A stretch of DNA of 64,000 nt from CAVVSD01 sp963750895 (GCA_963750895.1 CAVVSD010000007.1:62001-126000), one strand, 5' to 3'. Counted from the first letter of the stretch, positions 30,294 through 39,182 are shown. Notes: a model not told the origin generated them from the letters alone. Translations and numbers: made by a program.

Positions 30294-30902
30294 GTGATCC
30301 GCCTCTACCACCGACCGAAGGCAGGCCGCCCCGTGCGCGCCGCCTGGATCCTCGAGGAGGCGGGAACGTCCTTCGAGGTCGTCCGCCTCAGCATGGACGA
30401 GACGCGCGCCGCCGAGCACCTCGAGCGCCACCCGCTGGGCCGCGTGCCCGTGCTGGAGGACGACGACGGGGTGCTCTTCGAGTCCGCCGCGGTGTGCATG
30501 CACGTCGCCGACCTGGTGCCGGAGGCGGAGCTCATCCCGCCGCCGGGCTCGCGCGAGCGCGCACTCGTCTACCAGTGGGTGCTGTTCGCGATGACCGAGG
30601 TCGAGCCCGCGTTCCTGCCGCTGCTGCCGCACCGCACGACCGACCCGGAGGCGGCGGCCGCGGCCCGCGCCGTGCTGCGCGAGCGCCTCGAGGTCCTCGA
30701 GGGTGCGCTGGACGGTCGCGAGTTCCTCGTGGGCGACGCGCTCACGGTCGCCGACGTGGTCATGGGATCGCTCGCGTCCGACATCGTCGGGCTCGGGCAC
30801 GCGGAGGGGTTCCCGGCGATCGCGGCGTGGGTCGATCGCCTGGAGGCGCGCCCGGCGCGCGAACGTGCGGTTGCCGCGGTGGGCCTGAGCGCCGCGGCGT
30901 AG
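30294..30902 (+). CDS. Glutathione S-transferase family protein
   Basis: A 202-residue protein with a thioredoxin-like N-terminal domain (LYHRPKAGRPVRAAWILEEA; GRVPVLEDDDGVLFESAAVC) and an all-helical C-terminal domain with GREFLVGDALTVADVVMGSL. It may use a thiol other than glutathione, since actinobacteria make mycothiol. GTG at 30294 gives the standard start; TTG at 30285, 2 bp after the previous stop, is an alternative. Confidence 0.82.
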   Translation: MIRLYHRPKAGRPVRAAWILEEAGTSFEVVRLSMDETRAAEHLERHPLGRVPVLEDDDGVLFESAAVCMHVADLVPEAELIPPPGSRERALVYQWVLFAMTEVEPAFLPLLPHRTTDPEAAAAARAVLRERLEVLEGALDGREFLVGDALTVADVVMGSLASDIVGLGHAEGFPAIAAWVDRLEARPARERAVAAVGLSAAA

Positions 30903-30925
30903 TCGACTTCGACGGAGGAGAGCAG

Positions 30926-31678
30926 ATGCTGCTGAAGGACAAGATCGCCCTCGTCACGGGCGGGGGATCGGGGATCGGCCGCGCGACGACGCAGCGGTTC
31001 GCCGAGGAGGGCGCGACCGTGCTGGCGGTCGACATCAACGAGGCGGGGCTCGAGGAGACCGCCCGCGGGCTCGACGGCGTGTCGACGATGGTCGTGGACG
31101 TCTCCGACAGCGCGCAGGTGAACGCGGCGTTCGAGCGCGTGGCGTCCGAGCACGGCCGCCTCGACGTGCTCGTGAACGCCGCGGGCGTGAGCGGGCCGAA
31201 GGGCGAGATCGACCCGGGCACGCACTTCCTGACGGACATCACCGACGACGACTGGGACCAGGTCGTCGCGATCAACCTGACCGGCAGCTTCTACACCGTG
31301 CGCGCCGCCGTGCCGCTCATGCGGGCCGCGGGCGGCGGGTCGATCGTGAACATCGCGAGCGTCTCCGCGCTCGTCGGCTACCCGCTGAACATCTACTACC
31401 CGGCGTCGAAGGCGGGCGTGCTCGGCCTGACCCGCGCGGCGGCGGGCGGCCTCGCCGCCGACGGCATCCGGGTGAACGTGGTCTGCCCGGGCGCGATCGA
31501 CACCCCGATGCTCAACGCGATCCCCGACGAGGCGCGCCAGCAGGTCATCGACCTCGCGCCGATCAACCGGATGGCGAGCGCCCGCGAGCTCGCGGGGACG
31601 ATCCTGTTCCTCTCGAGCGACGACGGCTCGTTCTACACGGGGCAGACCCTGTCGCCGAACGGTGGGATGTGGATGTAG
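30926..31678 (+). CDS. Short-chain dehydrogenase/reductase (classical)
   Basis: A 250-residue SDR with TGGGSGIG, NAAG, a Ser-containing VNIASVSALVGYP, catalytic YYPASKAG (Tyr-x3-Lys) and the C-terminal LSPNGGMWM typical of FabG-like enzymes. GGAGGAGAG sits before the ATG. It follows a GST gene and an LLM gene, so the three may form a small detoxification or ring-cleavage operon. Substrate unknown. Confidence 0.88.
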   Translation: MLLKDKIALVTGGGSGIGRATTQRFAEEGATVLAVDINEAGLEETARGLDGVSTMVVDVSDSAQVNAAFERVASEHGRLDVLVNAAGVSGPKGEIDPGTHFLTDITDDDWDQVVAINLTGSFYTVRAAVPLMRAAGGGSIVNIASVSALVGYPLNIYYPASKAGVLGLTRAAAGGLAADGIRVNVVCPGAIDTPMLNAIPDEARQQVIDLAPINRMASARELAGTILFLSSDDGSFYTGQTLSPNGGMWM

Positions 31679-31740
31679 CGGTGGGTTCGCTCGCTGCGGC
31701 CTCGTCACCCAGATGGGGTTGGACGGCCTGAATCGCATGC

Positions 31741-31758
31741 GGTGGCGTCGCCGCCACC
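31741..31758. terminator. Hairpin between convergent genes
   Basis: GGTGGCG-TCGC-CGCCACC is a perfect 7-bp inverted repeat in the 140-bp gap between the SDR and the convergent GMC gene. It probably serves as a bidirectional terminator. The gap holds no other recognisable element. Confidence 0.45.
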
Positions 31759-31818
31759 CTCCCGTCGCCCTACCGAGCAGTCCGGGCGCGGTCGGACCTG
31801 CCGCGCAGCGGCGCGGGC

Positions 31819-33405
31819 TCACCCGCCCCGCCGGCGCTCCCAGATCCCGTCCGCCGCCCGCAGCGCCAGGGCCTGCACGGTGTGGGTCGGGTTGACGGAC
31901 GCGCCCGTCGCCATCACCGACCCGTCGACCACGAGGAGGTTCGGGACGTCGTGGCAGCGGTGCCACGCGTCGACGACCGAGTCGTCGGGGTCCGAGCCCA
32001 TGCGCGCCGTGCCGAGCAGGTGCCAGCCGAGGAGGGTGTCGAAGCCGAGCACCCGCACGGAGTCCGCGCCCGCGGCGTGGCACAGCTCGGTCGCCTTCTC
32101 GATCCCCGCCTCGCCGATGCGCCGCGAGTTCTCCGACAGCGTGTAGTGCGTCACGACGCCAGGCAGCCCGAACCCGTCGGTCCGCTCGTGGTCGAGCTCG
32201 ACGCGGTTGTGCGGCTCGGGCTCGTCGTCGCCGCAGACCCAGCAGACCGCCTCGTGGTTGAGGTGGTGCTCCAGGGCGGCGTGGTGCCCCTCGCCCCAGC
32301 CCGCCGTCTGCAGCGCCGTGTCGAGCGCGTCGAACCCGCGCATCGCCGTGATGATGAACCCGCGCTTGAAGTCGCGGGAGGGGTCGGTCTCGTAGAAGTG
32401 CCGCGTGGTGGCCGTCGCGCCCCACGGCCCGTGGTCGGCGCCCGTGCGCTCCGGGAAGTGCCCGATGACGGTCGTCTGCACGTGGACCATGAGGTTGCGG
32501 CCGACCATGCCGCTGGAGTTCGCCAGCCCGTCGGGGAACGCAGGCGACGACGACATGAGCAGCAGCCGCGGCGTGCCCAGCCCGTTGCCGGCGAGCACGA
32601 CGACGCGCGCGGTCGCGCGCTGCACCGAGCCGTCGGGCGCGTGGTAGAGCACGCCGTCCGCGCGCCCGCGGGTGTCCAGCGTGATCTCGCGCACCCGCGC
32701 GCCGGTCTGCAGCCGCACGCCGTTGCGCAGCGCCTCGGGCCAGTACGTGTTCGCGGGGGTCGCGAGCGCGCCGGTCGGGCAGCCGTAGGTGCAGTGCCCG
32801 TTGTTCGTGCAGGCCGGCCGGCCGCGGTAGTCGCGCGACGCGATCGCCTGGTGCTGGACCCACCAGTACCAGCCGAGCCGCTCGAAGCCGTCGATCCAGC
32901 GCTCGCCCATCGCGCCCATGGAGACGGGCGGCAGCGGCGCCTCGGACGTCGGCGGCGCGGTCGGGTCCCCGGCGATGCCGGACATGCCCATCTCGGCCTC
33001 GTTGATCTCGTAGTAGCGCTCGAGGTCCTCGTAGCCGATGGGCCAGTCGCGGCCGAACCCGTCGAGCGTCGCGCCGCGGAAGTCCGACGGGAGGAAGCGC
33101 CAGAACGCGCCGCCCCAGCCCGTCGCGCTGCCGCCGACCGCCGAGTAGACGAACGCGTCGACGGGGTTGGCGCCCAGGTTGCGCACGGGGTAGTCGGCCG
33201 GCCACCCGCGCCGTTCCGCGCTCGGGCTCCAGTAGCGCCGGGCGCGCACCTGCCAGTCGGCGTGGCGCTTGGGGATGTCGTCGTCGGGGACCCAGTCGCC
33301 CTGCTCGAGGACGAGGACGTCGGCGCCGTGCTGCGACAGCCGCCAGGCGAGCGCCGCGCCCGCCGCGCCGCCACCGACGACCAGCACGTCCGCGACCTGC
33401 GTCAT
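31819..33405 (-). CDS. GMC-family FAD-dependent oxidoreductase
   Basis: A 528-residue flavoprotein. DVLVVGGGAAGAALAWRLSQ is the FAD site, CTYGCPTGAL is the Cys-rich block seen in gluconate or 2-keto-sugar dehydrogenases, and SVNPTHTVQALALRAAD holds the catalytic His. Relatives oxidise sugars, sugar alcohols or sterols and pass electrons to a partner chain. Its ATG overlaps the subunit-3-like gene stop by 4 bp. No cytochrome c subunit lies next to it, so the acceptor is unknown. Confidence 0.88.
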   Translation of the reverse strand: MTQVADVLVVGGGAAGAALAWRLSQHGADVLVLEQGDWVPDDDIPKRHADWQVRARRYWSPSAERRGWPADYPVRNLGANPVDAFVYSAVGGSATGWGGAFWRFLPSDFRGATLDGFGRDWPIGYEDLERYYEINEAEMGMSGIAGDPTAPPTSEAPLPPVSMGAMGERWIDGFERLGWYWWVQHQAIASRDYRGRPACTNNGHCTYGCPTGALATPANTYWPEALRNGVRLQTGARVREITLDTRGRADGVLYHAPDGSVQRATARVVVLAGNGLGTPRLLLMSSSPAFPDGLANSSGMVGRNLMVHVQTTVIGHFPERTGADHGPWGATATTRHFYETDPSRDFKRGFIITAMRGFDALDTALQTAGWGEGHHAALEHHLNHEAVCWVCGDDEPEPHNRVELDHERTDGFGLPGVVTHYTLSENSRRIGEAGIEKATELCHAAGADSVRVLGFDTLLGWHLLGTARMGSDPDDSVVDAWHRCHDVPNLLVVDGSVMATGASVNPTHTVQALALRAADGIWERRRGG

Positions 33406-33902
33406 GCGGGTCGGTGTCGGGGAGGCAGGGCGCGCACGCGGTCCAGCCGGGCGGGATCGAACGGCGGCAGCGGCGTGCCGGTCATCGGGAGCCGCGAGCT
33501 GAAGCCCGTCCGCGCTTCGACGACGGCCTCCACGGCCGGGTCGCGGTAGTACGCCTCGAGGGTCATCTCCAGCACCGAGAAGAAGACGGGACCGAGCGCG
33601 GGATCGGCCTCGAGCTCACGCAGCACCGCGATCTGCTCCTCGGTCCCGAGCCCGAGGAACCCGCGCCCGGCGAGCCACGCGAGCGCCGACCGCACGGCGG
33701 GCACGATCGCGGGCGCGCGGTCCATGAGCGCGTCGACGTAGCCGACGACGGGCGTCGCCGTCGCGGGCGGCCAGGTCCCGTCACCGGGAACGAGGCGGTC
33801 GGCCCACGCACCGAGGATCGCGCGCTCGCCCGCGTCGAGGACGCGCGGCTCGCCGACCTCCTCCGGCGCGACGTAGACCCCGCCGGCGTCCCCCGCCCGC
33901 AC
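33402..33902 (-). CDS. Gluconate 2-dehydrogenase subunit 3 family protein
   Basis: A 166-residue protein with LDAGERAILGAWADRLVPGD near the start and GTEEQIAVLRELEADPALGP then FFSVLEMTLEAYYRDPAVE, the family pattern of the small subunit that partners GMC dehydrogenases. Most relatives carry a Tat signal; this one starts GVYVAPEEVGEP with no RR motif or hydrophobic stretch, so the complex is probably cytosolic. The start is a GTG that overlaps the previous TAG stop. Confidence 0.82.
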   Translation of the reverse strand: MRAGDAGGVYVAPEEVGEPRVLDAGERAILGAWADRLVPGDGTWPPATATPVVGYVDALMDRAPAIVPAVRSALAWLAGRGFLGLGTEEQIAVLRELEADPALGPVFFSVLEMTLEAYYRDPAVEAVVEARTGFSSRLPMTGTPLPPFDPARLDRVRALPPRHRPA

Positions 33903-34141
33903 TAGAGGATGATGCGCCCCGGGTTGTCGCCGCTGGGGCCGTCCCAGAGCTCCTGGTGCAGCGCCTCGTCGACCTGGGTCGGGGTCATCGGGAACGCGGG
34001 GCAGCCCCGGACGCGCTCGATGATCTCCTCGAAGGTGACGGCGGGCGACCCGCCTCGTACCGAACGGTCCCCCAGCTCGGGGAGCAGTCCGTGCTCGTTC
34101 AGCAGCGCCCAGATGTAGCGCGTCGGCGAGACATCGCTCAT
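33902..34141 (-). CDS. 79-residue hypothetical protein in the GMC operon
   Basis: I do not recognise this gene. It begins MSDVSPTRYIWALLNEHGLL and has TFEEIIERVRGCPAFPMTPT then HQELWDGPSGDNPGRIIL, a compact alpha-rich protein. It lies 11 bp after the PPOX gene and overlaps the subunit-3 start by one base, so translation is coupled. It may be a third small component of the GMC complex. Confidence 0.6.
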   Translation of the reverse strand: MSDVSPTRYIWALLNEHGLLPELGDRSVRGGSPAVTFEEIIERVRGCPAFPMTPTQVDEALHQELWDGPSGDNPGRIIL

Positions 34142-34152
34142 GCGCGAGGATC

Positions 34153-34569
34153 CTACCGAGCCGACCAGCCCGACCAGCGCATCACGTCGACGCTCAGCAC
34201 CGGTCCCTCGGGCGGCTCCGCCCGGTGCTGCGGGTAGCGCTCCTGGAGCAGCTCGACCGCATGCACGGCGGCCCGCTCGCCCGGCTCGTGCACCGTCCCG
34301 GCGCCGTCCGCGCGGACCCACCACAGGGCGTCCCAGTCGTCGTCGGCGTAGTGGTCGGCGAGCAGCGCGACGCGCGGGTTGGCGCGGACGTTCGCCAGGC
34401 GCTTCAGCGCGGTGGTGCGCTTCGGCTTGCGGTCGACCGCGACGACGATGGTGTCGCCGTCGACGGCGAAGACGACCGGGACGAGGTGCGGCACGCCCTC
34501 GGCGTCCGCGGTGGCGAGACGGGCGACACGCGCCGCCGCGAACCGCCGGCGCGCCTCGTCCGCCTCCAT
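34153..34569 (-). CDS. PPOX-class F420-dependent oxidoreductase
   Basis: A 138-residue split-barrel flavin/deazaflavin reductase. ARVARLATADAEGVPHLVPV, FAVDGDTIVVAVDRKPKRT and NPRVALLADHYADDDWDALW match the TIGR03668-type actinobacterial F420 family. It probably reduces a small quinone-like or enone molecule with reduced F420. It lies 1 bp behind the LLM gene and heads the GMC operon's lower part. Confidence 0.85.
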   Translation of the reverse strand: MEADEARRRFAAARVARLATADAEGVPHLVPVVFAVDGDTIVVAVDRKPKRTTALKRLANVRANPRVALLADHYADDDWDALWWVRADGAGTVHEPGERAAVHAVELLQERYPQHRAEPPEGPVLSVDVMRWSGWSAR

Positions 34570-34570
34570 G

Positions 34571-35404
34571 TCAGACCTCTCCGCGCAGCTCCGCGAGGGC
34601 GTCCTCGAAGCGGTCGAGCGCCCGCTCGATCGGTCCCCGCGTCGTCGACGGCAGCCAGTGCACCGCCCGCTTCACGCCGGCCTCCTCGAGCTCGGCGAGC
34701 TTGGCCGGGTCGGCGGGGACGCCGAACGCGATGACCGGGATCTCGCGGTCGGCGCGCTCGCGCAGCTCGACGATCTTGTCCATGACGTCGGGGAAGCCGT
34801 AGTTGGGGATCCACGCGTCGCCGTAGGCGAGCACCCGGTCGAGGACCGTCGGCCCGTTGCCGCCGACGAGCACCGGCGGGTGCGGCCACTGGGCCGGCTT
34901 GGGCCAGGACCAGATGCGCTCGAAGTCCACGAACTCGCCGTGGTAGCTGGCCTCGTCCTGCGTCCAGATCTCCTTCATCGCCTCGACGCGCTCGCGCATG
35001 ACCTTCATGCGCTTCCGCGGGTCGACGCCGTGGTTGACGATCTCCTCGCGGTTCCACCCCGCGCCGACGCCGAACTCGACCCGCCCGCCGGAGAGGTGGT
35101 CGATGCTCGCGACCTCCTTGGCGGTGATGATCGGGTCGCGCTCGATGATCAGGCAGATGCCCGAGCCGATCCGCAGCCGCGTCGTCGCGGCCGCGGCGGC
35201 GGTCATCGCGACGAAGAGGTCGTACGTGTGGATGTAGTGGCGCGGCAGGGGCTGGCCGCTGGGGTGCGGCGTCTCCCGCGACGCCGGGATGTGCGTGTGC
35301 TCGGGGAAGTACAGCGCGTCGTGCCCGCGCTCCTCGACGAGGCGCGCGATGCCCCCGGGATCGAGGGCGTCGTGCGTCGCGAACACGGCAAGTCCGGTCT
35401 CCAT
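34571..35404 (-). CDS. F420-dependent LLM-class oxidoreductase
   Basis: A 277-residue LLM protein of the TIGR03619-like group. ERGHDALYFPEHTHIPASRE, TRLRIGSGICLIIERDPI, ASIDHLSGGRVEFGVGAGWN and LVGGNGPTVLDRVLAYGDAW are the family blocks; the N-E-I-V-N loop follows the Gly-rich turn. It probably uses F420. The next genes downstream are a PPOX protein and the GMC group. Substrate unknown. Confidence 0.87.
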   Translation of the reverse strand: METGLAVFATHDALDPGGIARLVEERGHDALYFPEHTHIPASRETPHPSGQPLPRHYIHTYDLFVAMTAAAAATTRLRIGSGICLIIERDPIITAKEVASIDHLSGGRVEFGVGAGWNREEIVNHGVDPRKRMKVMRERVEAMKEIWTQDEASYHGEFVDFERIWSWPKPAQWPHPPVLVGGNGPTVLDRVLAYGDAWIPNYGFPDVMDKIVELRERADREIPVIAFGVPADPAKLAELEEAGVKRAVHWLPSTTRGPIERALDRFEDALAELRGEV

Positions 35405-35415
35405 GGCGGACGAGT

Positions 35416-35895
35416 CTAGGTCGGGAGCTCCAGCGTCCGCCGGTAGCGGTGCGCGTACCACGCCTCGCCGCGCCCGCACGGCTCCCAGCCGTCCTGGACG
35501 AGGCGGTCGCAGAGCAGCGCGTGGGCCCGCGAGGCGGGCGCCTTGCGCGACGGCACGGCATCCGGCTCGACCGGCATCCGGGCGACGTCCTCGTCGAGCC
35601 GCAGCGCCTCCGACGTCCCCAGCGGGCGCAGCCGGAACGTGCCCGCGGCGTGCTCGATCTCGGCCTCCACGAGGACGTCGCGGAGGAGGAGCCGCACGGC
35701 CGGCGCGCGGACCGCGGTCACCTCGCGCGGGTTCGCCGCACGGCGCAGCCGTGCGGCGGGGACCGGCGACGGCGGCGCGGCGGGCTCGAGCGCCTGGCGG
35801 GCGCGATGCGCCCGCAGGCCGGTGGTCCGCAGGACGGTGACGACGACGACGGCGAGCACGGCCGCGCCGATCGCAGCGAGCATCCAGGGCGCCAT
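35416..35895 (-). CDS. Single-pass membrane protein with GW-x-P-x-G-AWY motif
   Basis: The 159-residue protein has one N-terminal helix (WMLAAIGAAVLAVVVVTVL) and a soluble domain ending QDGWEPCGRGEAWYAHRYR, an ending shared with the protein at 17375-17974. It is coupled to the MshEN glycosyltransferase by TGATG, so it may be its accessory subunit. LRLDEDVARMPVEPD and VRLLLRDVLVEAEIEH give no recognisable domain. Confidence 0.7.
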   Translation of the reverse strand: MAPWMLAAIGAAVLAVVVVTVLRTTGLRAHRARQALEPAAPPSPVPAARLRRAANPREVTAVRAPAVRLLLRDVLVEAEIEHAAGTFRLRPLGTSEALRLDEDVARMPVEPDAVPSRKAPASRAHALLCDRLVQDGWEPCGRGEAWYAHRYRRTLELPT

Positions 35896-38800
35896 CACGC
35901 CTGCCTCCCGACGCGGCGCTGCGCGAGGTGCGCCACCGCCATCCAGTTCACGAGCACCAGCGAGCCGGCCAGGAGCACGAGCCACGGCGTCGCCCCGGCC
36001 GAGAGCTGCGACGGCACGTCGGTGAACGCATCGGCGATCGTCGTCCACATCCGCTGCGACAGCAGCGCCTGCGCGGCGGCCTCGCCGCGCATCGCCACCG
36101 CCGCCAGCACGAGCGCGCCGACACCGGCCGTCGCGATCGCCGGCCCGAGCGCGAGCTTCGCGAGCCCGCGCAGGTGCAGCTCGTGGGACTCGCGGAGGTG
36201 CAGCGCGATGACCGCGATCGTCACCGTGAGGTAGATGACCGCGTTCAGCAGGCAGAAGTAGAAGTAGCCGACCGCCGACCCCGGGTCGCTCTGCAGGATC
36301 GCGGTGATCGCGCAGACGGCCGAGATCAGCAGGTACGGGACGATCGCCTTCAGCACGAGCGGCTGGGCCTCGGCGACGCCCTTCGGCGTCACCTTGAAGC
36401 CGAACTGCCGGCCGACCAGCCACGCGGCCCAGGAGTGTGCGACGCCCCACAGGATCCACGGCCAGCGGGTGAAGAGGAACAGCGTCGTCTCCCAGCTCAG
36501 CAGCGGCGTGTCGACCGGGCGCAGCCAGCCCTGGCGGCGGACCCATGCGAGCGTCGCCAGCAGCACGGCCGACACGATGAGCACGTGCGCGAAGAAGTCG
36601 ACCAGCCGGACGCTCGCCCACGGGCTGCGGAACGCGAGCGCCCACACCGGGAAGATCGATGCGACCAGCATGTGCAGCGCGTAGAGCGGATACCAGACCT
36701 CGCAGAAGCCGAGCTTGATCCGCTGGGCGAACCCCATGCCCCGCCAGTAGCGGCGCGTGTGCCCGAGCATGACGTTGCTCAGGCTGCGCGCCCACTGGAA
36801 CTCCTGGGTGATGAAGTCGGCGAACGTGTCCGGGCCGTCGCCGTGCGCCTCCGCGTCGAGCGCGAAGACGCCGCTCCAGCCGAACGCGTTCATCATGAGC
36901 GAGGTGCTGAAGTCCTCGGCGAGCTCGGGGCCGACGCCGCCGATCTCCTGCAGCGCCTGCGTGCGCACCGCGTAGTGCGATCCGATGCACGTCGGCGGGA
37001 TCGCGTGGTGGCCGCCGGCCTGCTGCGGGCCGTGGAACGTCGCCTCCTTGTAGAGGCGCCCGCGGGCCGCCCAGCTCTCGCCGGCGTTGGCGTCGCAGAC
37101 GCTGGGCGCCGCGACGTACCCGACGCGCGGGTCGGCGAACGCGCGGACGATCTCGCGCAGGTAGGTGGGCGCGGGACGGTGGTCGGCGTCGAGCTGCGCG
37201 ACGACGTCGTACTCGCGGTAGCCCCAGCGGTCGTAGAAGTAGGCGAGGTTGCCCTCCTTCGAGCGCGTCCGGCGCGGCCATTCGCTGCGGTGGTACGCAT
37301 CGACGCCGTCACGGCTCGAGACGCGCACGCCGTTGGCGTCGCACCACGCGAGCGTCTCGGCGTCGGGCTTCTCGTCGGCGAGCCACACGTCGTAGGCGTA
37401 CGGCATCCGCTGGCGGAGCATCCCGCGCAGCGTGCCGCGCACGACGTCCCACGGCTCCGACGGCGCCTTCGTGACGATCATCGCCACGCGCAGCCGCGGT
37501 AGCTCGAGCGCCGGGTTCGGCCGCCGCATGCGGCCGACGTGGAAGAAGAACAGCCCTGGGAGCAGGAGACCCCAGACGAGCATGAGCGTGTTGACGACCA
37601 TGCCCATCACGGTCACGACGTGATCGGAGCGCAGCCACCAGCTCCAGAAGAACGCCAGCGACCCGATCCAGAGGACGACGAGCGCGGCGAACGTCCGCTT
37701 CTGCCCGCCGTTCATGACGGGGACCAGGAAGGGCTTCGACGTGCTGCGGGCGACGACGGAGCGCGGCTCGTCCGCCGGCGTGGGCTCCTCCCACCCGAAC
37801 GCCGCACGGAGATCCGACGTGCGGAAGTGCGGCGCCTCGCCGCGCGCGTCACGGCCGCCGATGGCCAGCTCGGCCGAGGTCGGCGACTCGCCCTGGCGCA
37901 GCAGGCGCGCGGCGAGCCGGCGCAGGTCGGTGCCGCCGTGCAGGTCGTCGGCCGCGGCGCGGCGCAGGAGATCGGGGACGAGGGGCACGCCGGGGCGCAC
38001 GGCGGTGAGCAGCTCGCCGCGCGCCAGGCCGAGGCCGAAGAGCAGCAGGCCACGGCGGTCGCGAGCGGCTGACGGCGGCGCCTCGACCACGGTCACCCAG
38101 GCCGGCAGCGGATGCAGCCGCAGCCGCCTGCGCGTCACGTGGTCGGAGGACGGCACGACCGCGATGCCCTGCAGCTTGTGCGCGGGGTAGTCGATGCCCT
38201 CGAGCGTCAGGTGCAGCCGTGACAGCGTCCGCGGGCGCTCGCGCGACAGCGGGATGAGGACCGTGTGGGTCGGGAGGTCGCGGTCGGCGTCCTCGCCGGC
38301 GGGCATCGCGTCGCCGCGCGCACGCAGTCGCGCGGCGATCGCCGCGGTGCCGGCGATCGCGGGCACGACGGCGAGCCAGATGGGCCAGGTCGTCCCGGTC
38401 AGGAGCCCCACGACGATCAGGCCGATGGCGGCCGCGGAGAGCGCCCGCAGCAGCAATGGCTCGGGCGCGGCGGCGAGCCGGTCGCGGGAGAGCAGCGCGC
38501 GACTCCCCTGGCCGTCGTGGGCGTACGCCTCTGCGAGCAGGAGGTCCATCGTGCGCTCGTCGGTGAGGCGAGGCTCGACGCTGCGGCCGAGCCGGTCCGC
38601 GACGGCCGGCACCACGTCGAGGTCGGTGACCGCGACGAGCAGACGGCCCTCGGCCGGCATGCCGCCGGCTGGGCCCGCGAGCACAGCGGCGCGCAACTCG
38701 TGTGCGACCGCCCGCGGCAGCGCCGGGATCGCCTCGTGCTCGCCGACGAGCGACGGGAGGTCGTTCTGGTGCGCGAGCGTGAGGCTCAGGTCGGCGCGGT

Positions 38801-38963
38801 CGACCAGCCCGCGGGCGAGCAGGATGTCGCCGAGGCGGCCGCCGGAGCGCTCCTGCTCGGCGAGCACGTCGTCCAGCGCATCGTGGGTGAGGACGCCGCG
38901 CTCGACGAGGTGCTCGCCGAGCCGGCGCAGGCCGGTGTCATCGTCCGTGACGGGAAGGTGCAT
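35895..38963 (-). CDS. MshEN-domain family 2 glycosyltransferase, membrane polymerase type
   Basis: A 1022-residue integral membrane glycosyltransferase. Residues 14-37 and 43-66 each match the MshEN c-di-GMP motif RLG-x2-hh-x2-G-hh-x4-L-x3-L-x2-Q (hh = hydrophobic), separated by 5 residues as in known MshEN proteins. Two helices near 190-230 lead to a first GT-like segment, then more helices and a GT2 core with VVAQLDADHRPAPTY (Asp-x-Asp), AEDFSTSL and QEFQWARSLSN, a Q-x-x-(R/Q)W variant. Several helices follow to the C-terminus. It probably polymerises or exports an envelope polysaccharide under c-di-GMP control. A 219-bp divergent region separates it from the lipoprotein gene. Confidence 0.82.
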   Translation of the reverse strand: MHLPVTDDDTGLRRLGEHLVERGVLTHDALDDVLAEQERSGGRLGDILLARGLVDRADLSLTLAHQNDLPSLVGEHEAIPALPRAVAHELRAAVLAGPAGGMPAEGRLLVAVTDLDVVPAVADRLGRSVEPRLTDERTMDLLLAEAYAHDGQGSRALLSRDRLAAAPEPLLLRALSAAAIGLIVVGLLTGTTWPIWLAVVPAIAGTAAIAARLRARGDAMPAGEDADRDLPTHTVLIPLSRERPRTLSRLHLTLEGIDYPAHKLQGIAVVPSSDHVTRRRLRLHPLPAWVTVVEAPPSAARDRRGLLLFGLGLARGELLTAVRPGVPLVPDLLRRAAADDLHGGTDLRRLAARLLRQGESPTSAELAIGGRDARGEAPHFRTSDLRAAFGWEEPTPADEPRSVVARSTSKPFLVPVMNGGQKRTFAALVVLWIGSLAFFWSWWLRSDHVVTVMGMVVNTLMLVWGLLLPGLFFFHVGRMRRPNPALELPRLRVAMIVTKAPSEPWDVVRGTLRGMLRQRMPYAYDVWLADEKPDAETLAWCDANGVRVSSRDGVDAYHRSEWPRRTRSKEGNLAYFYDRWGYREYDVVAQLDADHRPAPTYLREIVRAFADPRVGYVAAPSVCDANAGESWAARGRLYKEATFHGPQQAGGHHAIPPTCIGSHYAVRTQALQEIGGVGPELAEDFSTSLMMNAFGWSGVFALDAEAHGDGPDTFADFITQEFQWARSLSNVMLGHTRRYWRGMGFAQRIKLGFCEVWYPLYALHMLVASIFPVWALAFRSPWASVRLVDFFAHVLIVSAVLLATLAWVRRQGWLRPVDTPLLSWETTLFLFTRWPWILWGVAHSWAAWLVGRQFGFKVTPKGVAEAQPLVLKAIVPYLLISAVCAITAILQSDPGSAVGYFYFCLLNAVIYLTVTIAVIALHLRESHELHLRGLAKLALGPAIATAGVGALVLAAVAMRGEAAAQALLSQRMWTTIADAFTDVPSQLSAGATPWLVLLAGSLVLVNWMAVAHLAQRRVGRQA

Positions 38964-39182
38964 GGAGCGGCGTCGTCCGTTTCGCGGCTCGTGGTGGGCG
39001 GATGCATCGCGCGGAGGCGAGTGCGCGTCTGACGTTAGACCAGAAGTCTGGGTTTCAACCGAGAGTGGACGGATCTCAGAGGGGCCCCCGTTTCCCAGGA
39101 ATCTCCATGGATCTCCACAGCGGGGACTCGCGGTCCGTGCCGATGCTCCCTCGCGCAACGAGCGAAAGGAAGCGAACCCAGC
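38964..39182. promoter_or_regulatory. Divergent intergenic region, glycosyltransferase/lipoprotein
   Basis: This less GC-rich 219-bp region holds an inverted repeat CCAGA-AG-TCTGG (39040-39051), a GGGGCCCC palindrome near 39080, and the direct repeats ATCTCCA at 39101-39107 and 39111-39117, 10 bp apart. GAAAGGAAG precedes the lipoprotein ATG. It should carry promoters in both directions, but no -10/-35 pair stands out. Confidence 0.4.
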
